DNA of 64,000 nucleotides from Sagittula sp. P11 (GTDB lineage Bacteria; Pseudomonadota; Alphaproteobacteria; Rhodobacterales; Rhodobacteraceae). Under the pieces are notes generated by a model, which was given only the letters and a program-made list of their open reading frames with translations, was not told the DNA's origin and searched no databases. Of the stretch, positions 40,303-48,993 are shown piece by piece (the stretch's first letter is position 1; each line of letters opens with the position of its first letter). The translations under genes were made by a program, and so were the position numbers. The stretch covers positions 3,382,001-3,446,000 of the forward strand of contig NZ_CP021913.1 of NCBI RefSeq assembly GCF_002814095.1, read 5' to 3'.

Positions 40303-41277
40303 ATGACAGATCACGTGAGATGGGGCATCCTCGGCGCGGCAAAGTTCGCGCGCGAGCACATGGGACCGGCCATCAACCAGGCGCGCCGCGGGCGGCTTTG
40401 TGCGCTTGCCACCTCGAGCGAGGAAAAGGCCGCCCCGTTTGCAGAGCGCGCGCCGGGGCTGAAGGTGCACCTCTCCTACGACGACCTGCTGGCCGATCCG
40501 GAGATCGACGCGGTCTACATCCCCCTGCCGAACCACCTGCACGTCGAATGGACGGTGAAGGCGCTGGAGGCGGGCAAACACGTGCTGGTCGAGAAGCCGC
40601 TGGCCATGCAGGCCGCCGACTTCGCGCCGGTGATCGCCGCCCGGGATGCCACCGGAAAACTCGCGGCAGAGGCCTACATGGTCGTGCACCACCCCCAGTG
40701 GAAGAAGGCCAAGGCGCTCTATGAAGAGGGGGCCATCGGCGCGCTCAAGCGTGTTTCCGTCGCCTTCTCCTATGACAACAGCAGCGACGGCGAGAACATC
40801 CGCAACCGTCCGGAGACCGGCGGCGGCGCGGTGCCCGACATCGGCGTCTACGCCTACGGAACGGTTCGCTTCGTGACGGGCGAGGAGCCGCAGGCGATCC
40901 TGTCGACGGAAATCGAGCGGGAGAACGGCGTCGATGTCTGGAGCCACATCACCGCGCGCTTCCCCTCGTTCCATTATACAGGCGTGGTGTCGATGCGGAT
41001 GGCGCCCTGGCAGGAGGTGGTTTTCCACGGCGACGGCGGCGTGATGCGCCTGACAACGCCCTTCAACGCGGCGGTTTACGGGCAGGCCGAGGTGGAGGTG
41101 CAGGGCAAGGACCTGAAGGTGACAAGGTGGCGGTTCCCGTCCGACAATCACTACGTCCATCAGGTCGAGGCGTTCAATGCATCGGTGCTGGACGGCGCGC
41201 CCTATCCCTGTCCGCTAGAATTCTCCCGCGGGACGCAGGAGATGATCGACATGATCTGGGCGGCCGAAAAGGCGTGA
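40303..41277 (+). CDS. Gfo/Idh/MocA family NAD(P)-dependent oxidoreductase
   Basis: The 324-residue protein has the N-terminal Rossmann motif GILGAAKFAREHMGPAIN and the signature EKPLAMQAADFAPV with the catalytic-lysine position, followed by the C-terminal beta-sheet domain with TGGGAVPDIGVYAYGTVRF. These enzymes oxidise sugars, inositols or cyclic diols; the substrate is not evident. The ATG at 40303 is chosen for the GGGAG site six bases upstream; a GTG nine codons earlier is also open. It ends at a terminator. Confidence 0.92.
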   Translation: MTDHVRWGILGAAKFAREHMGPAINQARRGRLCALATSSEEKAAPFAERAPGLKVHLSYDDLLADPEIDAVYIPLPNHLHVEWTVKALEAGKHVLVEKPLAMQAADFAPVIAARDATGKLAAEAYMVVHHPQWKKAKALYEEGAIGALKRVSVAFSYDNSSDGENIRNRPETGGGAVPDIGVYAYGTVRFVTGEEPQAILSTEIERENGVDVWSHITARFPSFHYTGVVSMRMAPWQEVVFHGDGGVMRLTTPFNAAVYGQAEVEVQGKDLKVTRWRFPSDNHYVHQVEAFNASVLDGAPYPCPLEFSRGTQEMIDMIWAAEKA

Positions 41278-41284
41278 GGCCGGA

Positions 41285-41313
41285 CCGGGGCGCGGTTTTG
41301 CGCCCCGGCCCTT
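41285..41313. terminator. Terminator between Gfo/Idh/MocA and quinone reductase genes
   Basis: CCGGGGCGC pairs with GCGCCCCGG around a GGTTTT loop, with CCCTTT on the right, between two convergent genes. Confidence 0.8.
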
Positions 41314-41323
41314 TGGGTCGCGA

Positions 41324-42292
41324 TCACATCTCCTGAATGGTGATGACCACCTTGCCGGTCGACTTGCGGTCGCGCAAAAGAGCCAGCCCTTCCGCCGCTT
41401 GATCGAGCGGGTAGGTATGGCTGACATGCGGTTTGAGCCGGCCCGCGCCATGCCACTCCATCAGCGTCGCGAGCGACCCGGTCAGGATGTCGGGCCGGAA
41501 CGCGAGGTAGCCGCCCCAGTAGACGCCCAGCACGGAAAGGTTCTTGACCAGCAGGTGGTTCGTCTTGACCTGCGGCACGTCGCCGGATGCGAAGCCGATC
41601 GGCAGCAGGCGCGCCTCGGGTTTGCAGGCGCGGAAGGCGGCCTCCCACTGTTCGCCGCCGACGGGATCATAGACCACATCCGCACCGCCGAGCGCCTTCA
41701 CCTCGGCCCTTATGTCCTGTGTCCGCGCGTCGATCAGGTGGTCTGCACCGGCCGCCTTCGCGGCCTCCAGCTTATCGGTGCCGCGGGCACAGGCGATGAC
41801 CGTCGCGCCCATCAGCTTGCCGATCTCCACCGCCGTCAGCCCGACACCCCCGGCAGCGCCCAGCACCAGAAGGGTCTCTCCCGGTTGCAGGCGGGCGCGG
41901 TGGTCGAGCGCCACGTGGCTGGTGCCATAGGCGATCTGGAAGGCTGCGGCGGTGGTGAAGTCCATTGTATCCGGCAGGCGGACGGCGCGGGTGGCATCGA
42001 AACAGGCCATCTCGGCCAGACCGCCTTGCCCGCCGAAGACCGCCACACGGTCCCCCGGAGCGAAGTTCTCGACACCCTCACCGAGCGAATCAACCACGCC
42101 GGCGACCTCCATACCGAGTACGAAAGGACAGTCCGGAGTATCCTGATAGGTACCCTTGATCATCAAAAGGTCGGCGAAATTCAGGCCGCAGGCGGCGACT
42201 CGAATCCGAATCTCTCCCGGTCCCGGGGTCGGGACCTCGATTTCTTTCAACTCCGGTGCGGACTCCGGAGAAAATTTCACGTACGCACGCAT
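41324..42292 (-). CDS. NADPH:quinone oxidoreductase (zinc-independent MDR family)
   Basis: The 322-residue protein is a quinone-oxidoreductase type medium-chain reductase: AACGLNFADLLMIKGTYQ, FVLGMEVAGVVDSLGEGV and the NADPH-binding LLVLGAAGGVGLTAVEIGKL. It lacks the structural zinc cysteines. Such enzymes reduce quinones or enoyl compounds using NADPH. It stands alone on the minus strand; the substrate is unknown. Confidence 0.92.
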   Translation of the reverse strand: MRAYVKFSPESAPELKEIEVPTPGPGEIRIRVAACGLNFADLLMIKGTYQDTPDCPFVLGMEVAGVVDSLGEGVENFAPGDRVAVFGGQGGLAEMACFDATRAVRLPDTMDFTTAAAFQIAYGTSHVALDHRARLQPGETLLVLGAAGGVGLTAVEIGKLMGATVIACARGTDKLEAAKAAGADHLIDARTQDIRAEVKALGGADVVYDPVGGEQWEAAFRACKPEARLLPIGFASGDVPQVKTNHLLVKNLSVLGVYWGGYLAFRPDILTGSLATLMEWHGAGRLKPHVSHTYPLDQAAEGLALLRDRKSTGKVVITIQEM

Positions 42293-42574
42293 AGGTGCCT
42301 CCTATCCTTTTGCGCCGGAAGATCGACGAATTCCTCGCGCCTTGGACGCGTAATGTGCAGTCCAAATTTATTAACAGCAACAATTCCTGTTTTTTTTCAA
42401 CTTTGTGTTGTTATTCGTTCGCGTTTACCATTATTAGGCGGTTGTGTGTCTTGATATGAGTGACCGTTTTGATGTAGCACATCAGGCCATACACGTGCAG
42501 GATGAGGCTGGTCGGACGGTCTGAAGATAACCGGGTCTCTCATTTGGCCAAACCTTAGAACAGGAAGACACACG

Positions 42575-42946
42575 ATGGCGCATCCCGTTGACGTTCATGT
42601 TGGAAAACGTATTAGACATCGCCGCTGGCTGGTGGGCATGACCCAGCAGCAGCTGGCCGAAAAAGTGGGTATCAAGTTCCAGCAGATCCAGAAGTACGAA
42701 ACGGGTGCGAACCGTGTCAGTGCCTCCCGCCTCTGGGACATCGCAGACGCGCTCGACGTTCCGGTGAGCTTCTTCTTCGAAGGCATCGAAAACGAGAATT
42801 CCGAAGTTGCTTCTGGCGACAACGTCCCGGCGGATATCCTTGGCGACAAGGAAGCACTCGACCTCGTGCGGTCCTACTACGCGATCCCCGAGAACCAGCG
42901 ACGCCGTCTTTTCGAACTCGCCCGCGTCCTGTCCGACGTGGCTTGA
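42575..42946 (+). CDS. XRE family helix-turn-helix regulator
   Basis: The 123-residue protein carries an N-terminal XRE/Cro domain (VGKRIRHRRWLVGMTQQQLAEK, then GIKFQQIQKYETGANRVSAS) and a C-terminal helical tail with ALDLVRSYYAIPENQRRRLFELAR. This two-part arrangement is conserved across alphaproteobacteria, including rhizobial PraR/PhrR-like regulators of stress and attachment, to which I compare it from memory only. It starts at ATG 42575 after AACAGGAAG. The 280-base upstream region is AT-rich. Confidence 0.9.
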   Translation: MAHPVDVHVGKRIRHRRWLVGMTQQQLAEKVGIKFQQIQKYETGANRVSASRLWDIADALDVPVSFFFEGIENENSEVASGDNVPADILGDKEALDLVRSYYAIPENQRRRLFELARVLSDVA

Positions 42947-43001
42947 GCCGCCGCGCCGCCTGCGATAGCCCCTGACAGGGCGAAGCGTACGGAGGCGACA
43001 G

Positions 43002-43802
43002 GTGGACATTTCAGGACGATTGGCCGAAGATTTGATCGGCACTGCGCACGCCCTTGCAGATGCAGCCGGGGCGGCGATACTCCCCTACTTCAGATCAGCC
43101 GGGCTGACCGCGGACAACAAGCTGACGGACGGGTTCGATCCCGTGACCGCCGCTGACCGCGCCGCCGAAGAAGCGATGCGCAAGGTCCTGGCAGAACGCC
43201 GGCCCGACGACGCGATCCTTGGCGAGGAATACGGCACGCAATCCGGCACCAGTGGGCTGACATGGGTGCTCGACCCGATCGACGGGACGCGCGGCTTCCT
43301 TGCCGGAACCCCGACTTGGGGCGTGCTCGTAGCGCTCTCGGACGACACTGGCCCGCGCTATGGCATCGTCGACCAGCCCTACATGGGCGAACGCTTTTCC
43401 GGCGGGCTGGGGCAGGCGGCGTGGCGTGGTCCGCGCGGGCAGGGCCCGATGGTCACACGGCGAACTTCCGGACTCGAAAACGCCCTGCTTTTCACCACCT
43501 TCCCCGAAGTCGGCCAGCCGCAGGACCGCGCCGGTTTCGAAGCCGTTGCGGCCCGCGCCAAACTGGTGCGCTATGGCATGGACTGCTACGCCTACGCATT
43601 GCTGGCGGCCGGGCAGATCGACCTCGTCATCGAGGCCGGGCTACAGGCCTACGACATCCAGGCCCCCATCGCCTTGATCGAGGCGGCGGGCGGGATCGTG
43701 ACGGACTGGGCGGGCGGGCCGGTGCATTACGGCGGTCGCGCCCTGGCGGCGGCGAACCCGGAATTGCACGCGGCGGCGCTGGAGATCCTGAAAGGCTATT
43801 GA
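43002..43802 (+). CDS. hisN: Inositol monophosphatase family phosphatase, HisN-like
   Basis: The 266-residue protein has the IMPase metal site: DPVTAADRAAEEAM, GEEYG, the WVLDPIDGTRGFLAG motif, and a C-terminal YDIQAPIALIEAAGG. The form is that of alphaproteobacterial HisN, which makes histidinol from histidinol phosphate. Alternative substrates such as inositol phosphates are possible, as his genes are not nearby. It starts with GTG 43002 after GGAGG. Confidence 0.8.
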   Translation: MDISGRLAEDLIGTAHALADAAGAAILPYFRSAGLTADNKLTDGFDPVTAADRAAEEAMRKVLAERRPDDAILGEEYGTQSGTSGLTWVLDPIDGTRGFLAGTPTWGVLVALSDDTGPRYGIVDQPYMGERFSGGLGQAAWRGPRGQGPMVTRRTSGLENALLFTTFPEVGQPQDRAGFEAVAARAKLVRYGMDCYAYALLAAGQIDLVIEAGLQAYDIQAPIALIEAAGGIVTDWAGGPVHYGGRALAAANPELHAAALEILKGY

Positions 43803-43814
43803 GGAGCCGCCGCG

Positions 43815-45155
43815 ATGCCCGAGATCCTGATCCGCAATGCCCGCCACCTGCTGACCATGGACGATGCCGGAACGGAGACGACCGGCACGGACATCCGTTT
43901 GCGCGACGGGATCATCGCAGAGATCGGCACCGGCCTTGCCACAACGGGAGAGGTCATCGACGCGGCGACCTGCGTCGTGACGCCGGGCCTCGTGAACACG
44001 CATCATCACCTTTACCAGACGCTCACCCGTGCGGTACCCGGCGGACAGGATGCGCTACTCTTTGGCTGGTTGCAGACGCTCTACCCGATCTGGGCGCGTT
44101 TCGGCCCCGAGGAGATCTTTGTCTCGGCGCAGATCGGTCTGGCTGAACTGGCGCTGACCGGCTGTACGCTGACTTCCGACCACCTGTACCTCTATCCCAA
44201 CGGCGCCCGGCTGGACGACACCATCGCGGCGGCGGGGGAGGTCGGGCTGCGGTTCCATCCGACCCGTGGCGCCATGAGCATCGGGGAAAGCGATGGCGGC
44301 CTGCCGCCCGACAGCCTCGTGGAACGGGAAGCGGCCATCCTCGAAGACTGCATCCGCGTGGTCGACGCCTTCCACGATCCCCGCGACGGCGCCATGGTCC
44401 GCGTCGGCATCGCACCCTGTTCGCCCTTCTCGGTCAGCCGGGACCTGATGCGCGACGCCGCGCTGCTGGCCCGCGACAAGGGCGTGATGCTGCACACGCA
44501 TCTCGCCGAGAACGACGAGGACATCGCCTACAGCGAGGCGCATTTCGGTTGCCGGCCGGGCCAGTACGCCGAGGATCTCGGCTGGACCGGCGATGACGTC
44601 TGGCATGCGCATTGCGTGAAGCTCGACACGACGGAGATCGACCTCTTCGCCCGCAGCCGCACCGGGGTCGCCCATTGCCCATGTTCCAACTGCCGCCTCG
44701 GATCTGGCATCGCGCCGGTCCGCGCCATGCGCGATGCGGGCGTGAAGGTGGGCCTCGGGGTGGATGGCTCGGCCTCGAACGATGCGGGTAGCCTCGTGGC
44801 CGAGGCGCGGCAGGCCATGCTGCTGCAGCGTGTCGCCCGCGGCGCCGACGCCATGAGCGCACGCGAGGCACTGCGCATCGCGACGCGCGGCGGGGCAGAG
44901 GTGCTTGGCCGCCACGACTGCGGTCAGATCGTTGTGGGCAAACGGGCGGACATCGCGCTGTGGGACGTGTCGGGCATCGAGTCCGCAGGAAGCTGGGACC
45001 CGGCTGCGCTGTTGCTGGCGGGGCCGCCCAGGGTCAGACACCTTCTGGTTGAGGGGCGGCAGGTCGTCCGGGACGGGCAGGTGGTGACTTTCGATCTGGA
45101 CGCTGCCATAAAAAGGCAGAATGCGCTTGTGCGTCGTTTGGAGAATATTCTGTGA
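43815..45155 (+). CDS. 8-oxoguanine deaminase (amidohydrolase family)
   Basis: The 446-residue zinc enzyme belongs to the ATZ/TRZ amidohydrolases: VTPGLVNTHHHLYQTLTRAV with metal histidines, MLHTHLAENDED, a central HAHCVKL and GLGVDGSASND. The CPCSNCRLGSG segment is the cysteine-rich signature described for 8-oxoguanine deaminases, which convert 8-oxoguanine to urate. With guaD nearby it suggests purine salvage or breakdown. Its stop overlaps the next start (GTGA). Confidence 0.88.
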   Translation: MPEILIRNARHLLTMDDAGTETTGTDIRLRDGIIAEIGTGLATTGEVIDAATCVVTPGLVNTHHHLYQTLTRAVPGGQDALLFGWLQTLYPIWARFGPEEIFVSAQIGLAELALTGCTLTSDHLYLYPNGARLDDTIAAAGEVGLRFHPTRGAMSIGESDGGLPPDSLVEREAAILEDCIRVVDAFHDPRDGAMVRVGIAPCSPFSVSRDLMRDAALLARDKGVMLHTHLAENDEDIAYSEAHFGCRPGQYAEDLGWTGDDVWHAHCVKLDTTEIDLFARSRTGVAHCPCSNCRLGSGIAPVRAMRDAGVKVGLGVDGSASNDAGSLVAEARQAMLLQRVARGADAMSAREALRIATRGGAEVLGRHDCGQIVVGKRADIALWDVSGIESAGSWDPAALLLAGPPRVRHLLVEGRQVVRDGQVVTFDLDAAIKRQNALVRRLENIL

Positions 45156-45577
45156 AAATCCTTTATGGACTGTGTCTTGCGGCTATTCTTGCCGCCAATG
45201 CTGCCACTGCCCAACCCGTCCGCCAGATGCTGAACGGCCTGCGCGCCGAAGAGGGGCTGGACCAGGTCAATCCTTCGCCGCGCCTGGAAGAGGCGGCCAA
45301 GGCACATGCGCTCGACATGTCCCGCAAAGGCTTCTTTTCGCACGAGGGGTCGGATGGCAGCGACGTCATGACCCGCGTCAGGCGGCAGGGTTACGGGGCC
45401 TGCGCCGTGGCCGAGAACATCGCCAAGGGCCAGAAGACCCTGTCCGAGGTGCTGGGCGACTGGATCGCTTCTCCGCCGCATCGCGACAACATGGTGAAGC
45501 CGGAGGTCAGGGAATACGGACTGGTCCGCGCGCCCGGCGATGTCTGGGTGCTGGTGCTGGGCCGCGACGGCTGCTGA
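45152..45577 (+). CDS. Secreted CAP (SCP/PR1) domain protein
   Basis: The 141-residue protein has a signal peptide (about residues 1-20, cleavage after ATA) and a bacterial CAP domain with EEAAKAHALDMSRKGFFSHEG, VAENIAKGQKTLSEVL and WIASPPHRDNMVKPEVREYG. Two cysteines (in GACAVAE and the terminal RDGC) may pair. Bacterial CAP proteins are extracytoplasmic and of unclear function. It is translated from GTG 45152, coupled to the deaminase. Confidence 0.88.
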   Translation: MKILYGLCLAAILAANAATAQPVRQMLNGLRAEEGLDQVNPSPRLEEAAKAHALDMSRKGFFSHEGSDGSDVMTRVRRQGYGACAVAENIAKGQKTLSEVLGDWIASPPHRDNMVKPEVREYGLVRAPGDVWVLVLGRDGC

Positions 45578-45583
45578 GGCGCC

Positions 45584-46870
45584 TCACGCTTTGGACGGTT
45601 TGCCCATCACATAGGTCTGCGCGATCGCGCGGTCGTCGCCCATCATGATCGTCGGGAAGAGCGCCTCCCAGATGGTTTCCGCCACGGCGGAGCGCTGCGC
45701 GATGGCCGGGGTGGAGGCGAGGTCAAGGACGATGAAATCCGCCTCCGCGCCCGGTTCCAGCCGTCCGATCCTGTCCTGCCGCAGGGCGCGGGCAGAGCCT
45801 TCGGTCGCAAGCCAAAGCAGCTCTGCCGGGTGCAGGGCCCGGCCACGCAGCTGCGCGATCTCGTAGGCCGCCGCCATGGTTCGCAGCATCGAGAAGGAGG
45901 ACCCGCCGCCCGTGTCGGTGGCCAGCCCGATCCGGTGCCCCTCTGCCATCAGCCCGTCCATGTCGAACAGACCGGAGCCGATGAACGTGTTGGACGTCGG
46001 GCAATGCACTAAAGCCGCTCCGACCTCACGCAACCGGTCGCGTTCGCGCGGCTCAAGGTGGATCGCGTGTCCATAGAGACCATTGGCCCCGAGCAACCCG
46101 TGCGCTTCGTAGGTGTCGAGGTAATCCCGCGCCTCCGGGAAAAGCCTTTTGACCCACGTGATTTCTTCGGTCTGCTCGGACAGGTGGGTTTGCATAAGGC
46201 AGTCGGGATGTTCGGCCCAAAGTGCGCCAAGGGCCGAGAGCTGTTCGGGCGTCGACGTGGGTGAGAAGCGGGGCGTGATGACATAGGACGCCCGCCCGCG
46301 CCCGTGCCAGCGGCTCAGCAGCGCCTTGCTGTCGTCGTAGGCGCTTTGCGCGGTGTCCCGCAGCGTGTCCGGCGCGTTGCGGTCCATGCAGGTCTTGCCA
46401 GCGAACACCCGCATGCCGCGCGCCTCCGCCGCTTCGAAGATCGCATCGACGGAGGCCGGGTGGATCGTGCAATAGGTGCAGACCGTGGTCGTGCCATGCG
46501 CGAGCAGCAGGTCGAGGTATCGCCCCGCGATCTCCTGCGCGTAGGAGGGATCCTTGAACCGGCTTTCTTCGGGGAAGGTGTAGGTGTTCAGCCAGTCGAT
46601 CAGCCGCTTGCCCCAGCTCGCGATCATTGCGGTTTGCGGGTAATGCGCATGGGCGTCGACGAAGCCGGGAAGGATCAGCCCGCTGCCATGGTCGTGGACC
46701 TTCGCGTCACGGTGCTGTTTTCTGAGCGCGTCCGCCCCGCCAACCTCCGCAATCGTGCCGTCAACGACCAGAATCGCGCCCGAAGTGACGTGTTCGGCCG
46801 CTTCGATCCCCTCCTGGAAGGGGTCCGCGCTGAAACGGATCAATTGCCCGAGATGCAGCTCTGATGTCAT
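45584..46870 (-). CDS. guaD: Guanine deaminase GuaD
   Basis: The 428-residue zinc amidohydrolase converts guanine to xanthine. It has the family motif LPGFVDAHAHYPQTAMI, the HGTTTVCTYCTIHP block, MQTHLSEQTEEI and ATDTGGGSSFSMLRTM with the catalytic aspartate. The start at 46870 is chosen for the GAAGGAG site; the in-frame codon ten triplets earlier lacks one. It faces the 8-oxoguanine deaminase and CAP genes, ending six bases from the latter. Confidence 0.93.
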   Translation of the reverse strand: MTSELHLGQLIRFSADPFQEGIEAAEHVTSGAILVVDGTIAEVGGADALRKQHRDAKVHDHGSGLILPGFVDAHAHYPQTAMIASWGKRLIDWLNTYTFPEESRFKDPSYAQEIAGRYLDLLLAHGTTTVCTYCTIHPASVDAIFEAAEARGMRVFAGKTCMDRNAPDTLRDTAQSAYDDSKALLSRWHGRGRASYVITPRFSPTSTPEQLSALGALWAEHPDCLMQTHLSEQTEEITWVKRLFPEARDYLDTYEAHGLLGANGLYGHAIHLEPRERDRLREVGAALVHCPTSNTFIGSGLFDMDGLMAEGHRIGLATDTGGGSSFSMLRTMAAAYEIAQLRGRALHPAELLWLATEGSARALRQDRIGRLEPGAEADFIVLDLASTPAIAQRSAVAETIWEALFPTIMMGDDRAIAQTYVMGKPSKA

Positions 46871-46995
46871 CGCGATCTCCTTCCCGCGCAGTCCGCGCAA
46901 ACCCTATGGGGCCGCTGCGAAAAGGACAATCTGCCCTGTTGCTTTCCGGGCGCTTGACCTAGTCTCCGTGACAAGAAACGCGGAAGGGCAGGCAC

Positions 46996-48399
46996 ATGGC
47001 GCAGGAAAGCGAGGCAGTGGCCGACGAGGACGCGCGGGAAGAGGCGCGCGACGAGGGATACGACCTCGACCGCAAGGCCGTCGCGCGGATTCTGTACGCC
47101 GTAGACACCGACGACCGGGAGCAGCTTGTCGAGCTCATGGAGCCGCTGCACCCGGCCGACATCGCCGACCTTCTGGAACAGGTGAACGCCTACGACCGGA
47201 TGCGGCTGATCCGGCTTTACGGGCACGAGATGGACGGCGACATCCTCTCGGAACTCGACGAGGCGCTGCGCGAGGAAGTCATCGGCATCCTCACGCCGCA
47301 GGTGCTGGCCGAGGCGGTCCGCGAGCTCGATTCCGACGACGTGGTCGATCTAATCGAGGACCTCGACACGCCGCAGCAGACAGCGATCCTGGACGTCCTT
47401 CCGGAAAGCGAACGGGCCGCGGTCGAGCAGTCGCTGGCCTACCCGGAGTTCTCCGCCGGCCGTCTCATGCAGCGCGAGGTCGTCATGGCCCCGGAGCATT
47501 GGAGCGTCGGCGAGGCCATCGATTTCCTGCGTTCGTCCAAGAGCCTGCCAGAGCAGTTCTACCATATCGTGCTGGTCGATCCGCGCCTTCGGCCTGTCGG
47601 CAACGTTACCCTCGGGCGGCTCATGTCTTCCAAGCGCGACGTGACCCTGAAGTCGATCCAGGAGGAGTCGTTCCACACCATCCCGGTGATGCAGTACGAG
47701 GGCGAGGTCGCCTATGCCTTCAACCAGTACCACCTGATCTCGGCCCCGGTCGTGGATGAGAACGACCGCCTCGTCGGACAGATCACCATCGACGACGCCA
47801 TGGCGGTGCTGGACGAGGAGAACGAGGAAGACATCCTGCGGCTGGCCGGTGTGGACGGAGAAAGCCGCCTGTCGGACAAGGTGGTCGATACGGTCAAGCG
47901 CCGCATTCCCTGGCTGGCGGTCAATCTCGTGACGGCGGTTCTGGCCAGCCTCGTCATCGCGCAGTTCGAAGCGGCCATCGCCGAGATCGTCGCGCTGGCG
48001 GTCCTGATGCCCATTGTCGCCTCCATGGGGGGGAACGCCGGGACGCAGTCGCTGACCGTTGCGGTGCGTGCGCTGGCGACCAAGGACCTCACCGGCTCCA
48101 ACCTGTGGCGGGTGATCCGCCGTGAAGGCGTGGTCGGCCTGATCAACGGCGTGGCCTTCGCGGTCATCATGGGGATCGTCGGCATCATCTGGTTCGGCTC
48201 GCCTGCCCTGGGCGGCGTGATTGCATCGGCGATGGTCATCAACCTCGTGATTGCAGGCCTTGCGGGGATCATTATCCCGGTGGTGCTTGAAAAGGTGGGC
48301 GTTGATCCCGCGCTCGCCTCCGGTGCCTTTGTAACCACCGTCACGGATGTGGTCGGCTTTTTCGCCTTTCTGGGCCTTGCCGTTGTGGTGTTGCTGTGA
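46996..48399 (+). CDS. mgtE: Magnesium transporter MgtE
   Basis: The 467-residue channel has the acidic MgtE N domain (about 25-140), two CBS domains (about 150-280) that sense cytosolic magnesium, a plug helix, and five membrane helices (about 300-467). The pore region contains VLMPIVASMGGNAGTQSLTVAVRAL. It is 4 bases overlapped with the cyclo-ligase gene downstream. No riboswitch was recognised in the 125-base upstream gap. Confidence 0.95.
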   Translation: MAQESEAVADEDAREEARDEGYDLDRKAVARILYAVDTDDREQLVELMEPLHPADIADLLEQVNAYDRMRLIRLYGHEMDGDILSELDEALREEVIGILTPQVLAEAVRELDSDDVVDLIEDLDTPQQTAILDVLPESERAAVEQSLAYPEFSAGRLMQREVVMAPEHWSVGEAIDFLRSSKSLPEQFYHIVLVDPRLRPVGNVTLGRLMSSKRDVTLKSIQEESFHTIPVMQYEGEVAYAFNQYHLISAPVVDENDRLVGQITIDDAMAVLDEENEEDILRLAGVDGESRLSDKVVDTVKRRIPWLAVNLVTAVLASLVIAQFEAAIAEIVALAVLMPIVASMGGNAGTQSLTVAVRALATKDLTGSNLWRVIRREGVVGLINGVAFAVIMGIVGIIWFGSPALGGVIASAMVINLVIAGLAGIIIPVVLEKVGVDPALASGAFVTTVTDVVGFFAFLGLAVVVLL

Positions 48400-48950
48400 C
48401 GCTGGAAGAGCGCAAGGCGGCCGCCCGCAAGGCGGCCTTTGCTGCACGAAAAGCGGCGTTCGACGCACGGTTTCCGGGCCAGGCGGGACGTCTGAGCGAG
48501 ATATTGGCGGGGCATCGCGGGGTGCCTTTGTCGGGCTACATGGCCATCCGAACGGAGATCGACCCGCTCGCCGCCATGGCCGAGGCCTCGGCCTACGGCC
48601 CCGTTGGCGTGCCCGTGATCGACGGACCGGGGCTGCCGCTCAGCTTTTCCGTCTGGGAGCCGGACTGCGAGATGACGCACGGGCCCTTCGGCGCGCGCAT
48701 CCCGGCGGCGGGCGTGGCGATGGAGCCGGAGATCCTGATCGTCCCGCTGGTTGCCTTCAGTCGCAGTGGCGGGCGTTTGGGATATGGCGGCGGCTTCTAC
48801 GACCGCACCCTGGAGCGGCTCCGGGCGAAACGCCCGACCCTTGCCATCGGCTTCGCGTTTGCCGGTCAGGAGATGGATGACCTGCCGCTGGAGGACACGG
48901 ACCAGCCGCTTGACCTGATCGTGACCGAGCGGGAGATCATCGAGCCCTGA
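48396..48950 (+). CDS. 5-formyltetrahydrofolate cyclo-ligase
   Basis: The 184-residue enzyme turns 5-formyl-THF into 5,10-methenyl-THF using ATP. It has the N-terminal basic helix, SGYMAIRTEIDP, and the signature SRSGGRLGYGGGFYDRTL. It is read from GTG 48396, overlapping the mgtE stop. Confidence 0.92.
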   Translation: MTLEERKAAARKAAFAARKAAFDARFPGQAGRLSEILAGHRGVPLSGYMAIRTEIDPLAAMAEASAYGPVGVPVIDGPGLPLSFSVWEPDCEMTHGPFGARIPAAGVAMEPEILIVPLVAFSRSGGRLGYGGGFYDRTLERLRAKRPTLAIGFAFAGQEMDDLPLEDTDQPLDLIVTEREIIEP

Positions 48951-48951
48951 A

Positions 48952-48977
48952 GCCGGTCCCTTTCCGTCAGGACCGGC
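48952..48977. terminator. Hairpin between cyclo-ligase and purD
   Basis: GCCGGTCC and GGACCGGC form a perfect 8-base stem with a ten-base loop between the two convergent genes. There is no strong T-run, so the call is moderate. Confidence 0.55.
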
Positions 48978-48993
48978 CCGGACAGTGCAGGTT

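Noticed and set aside
42365-42415. AT-rich imperfect inverted repeat (AACAGCAACAA with TTGTGTTGTT) before the XRE gene
   Set aside because: The arms differ at several positions and surround a T-run; it could be by chance in an AT-rich promoter region.
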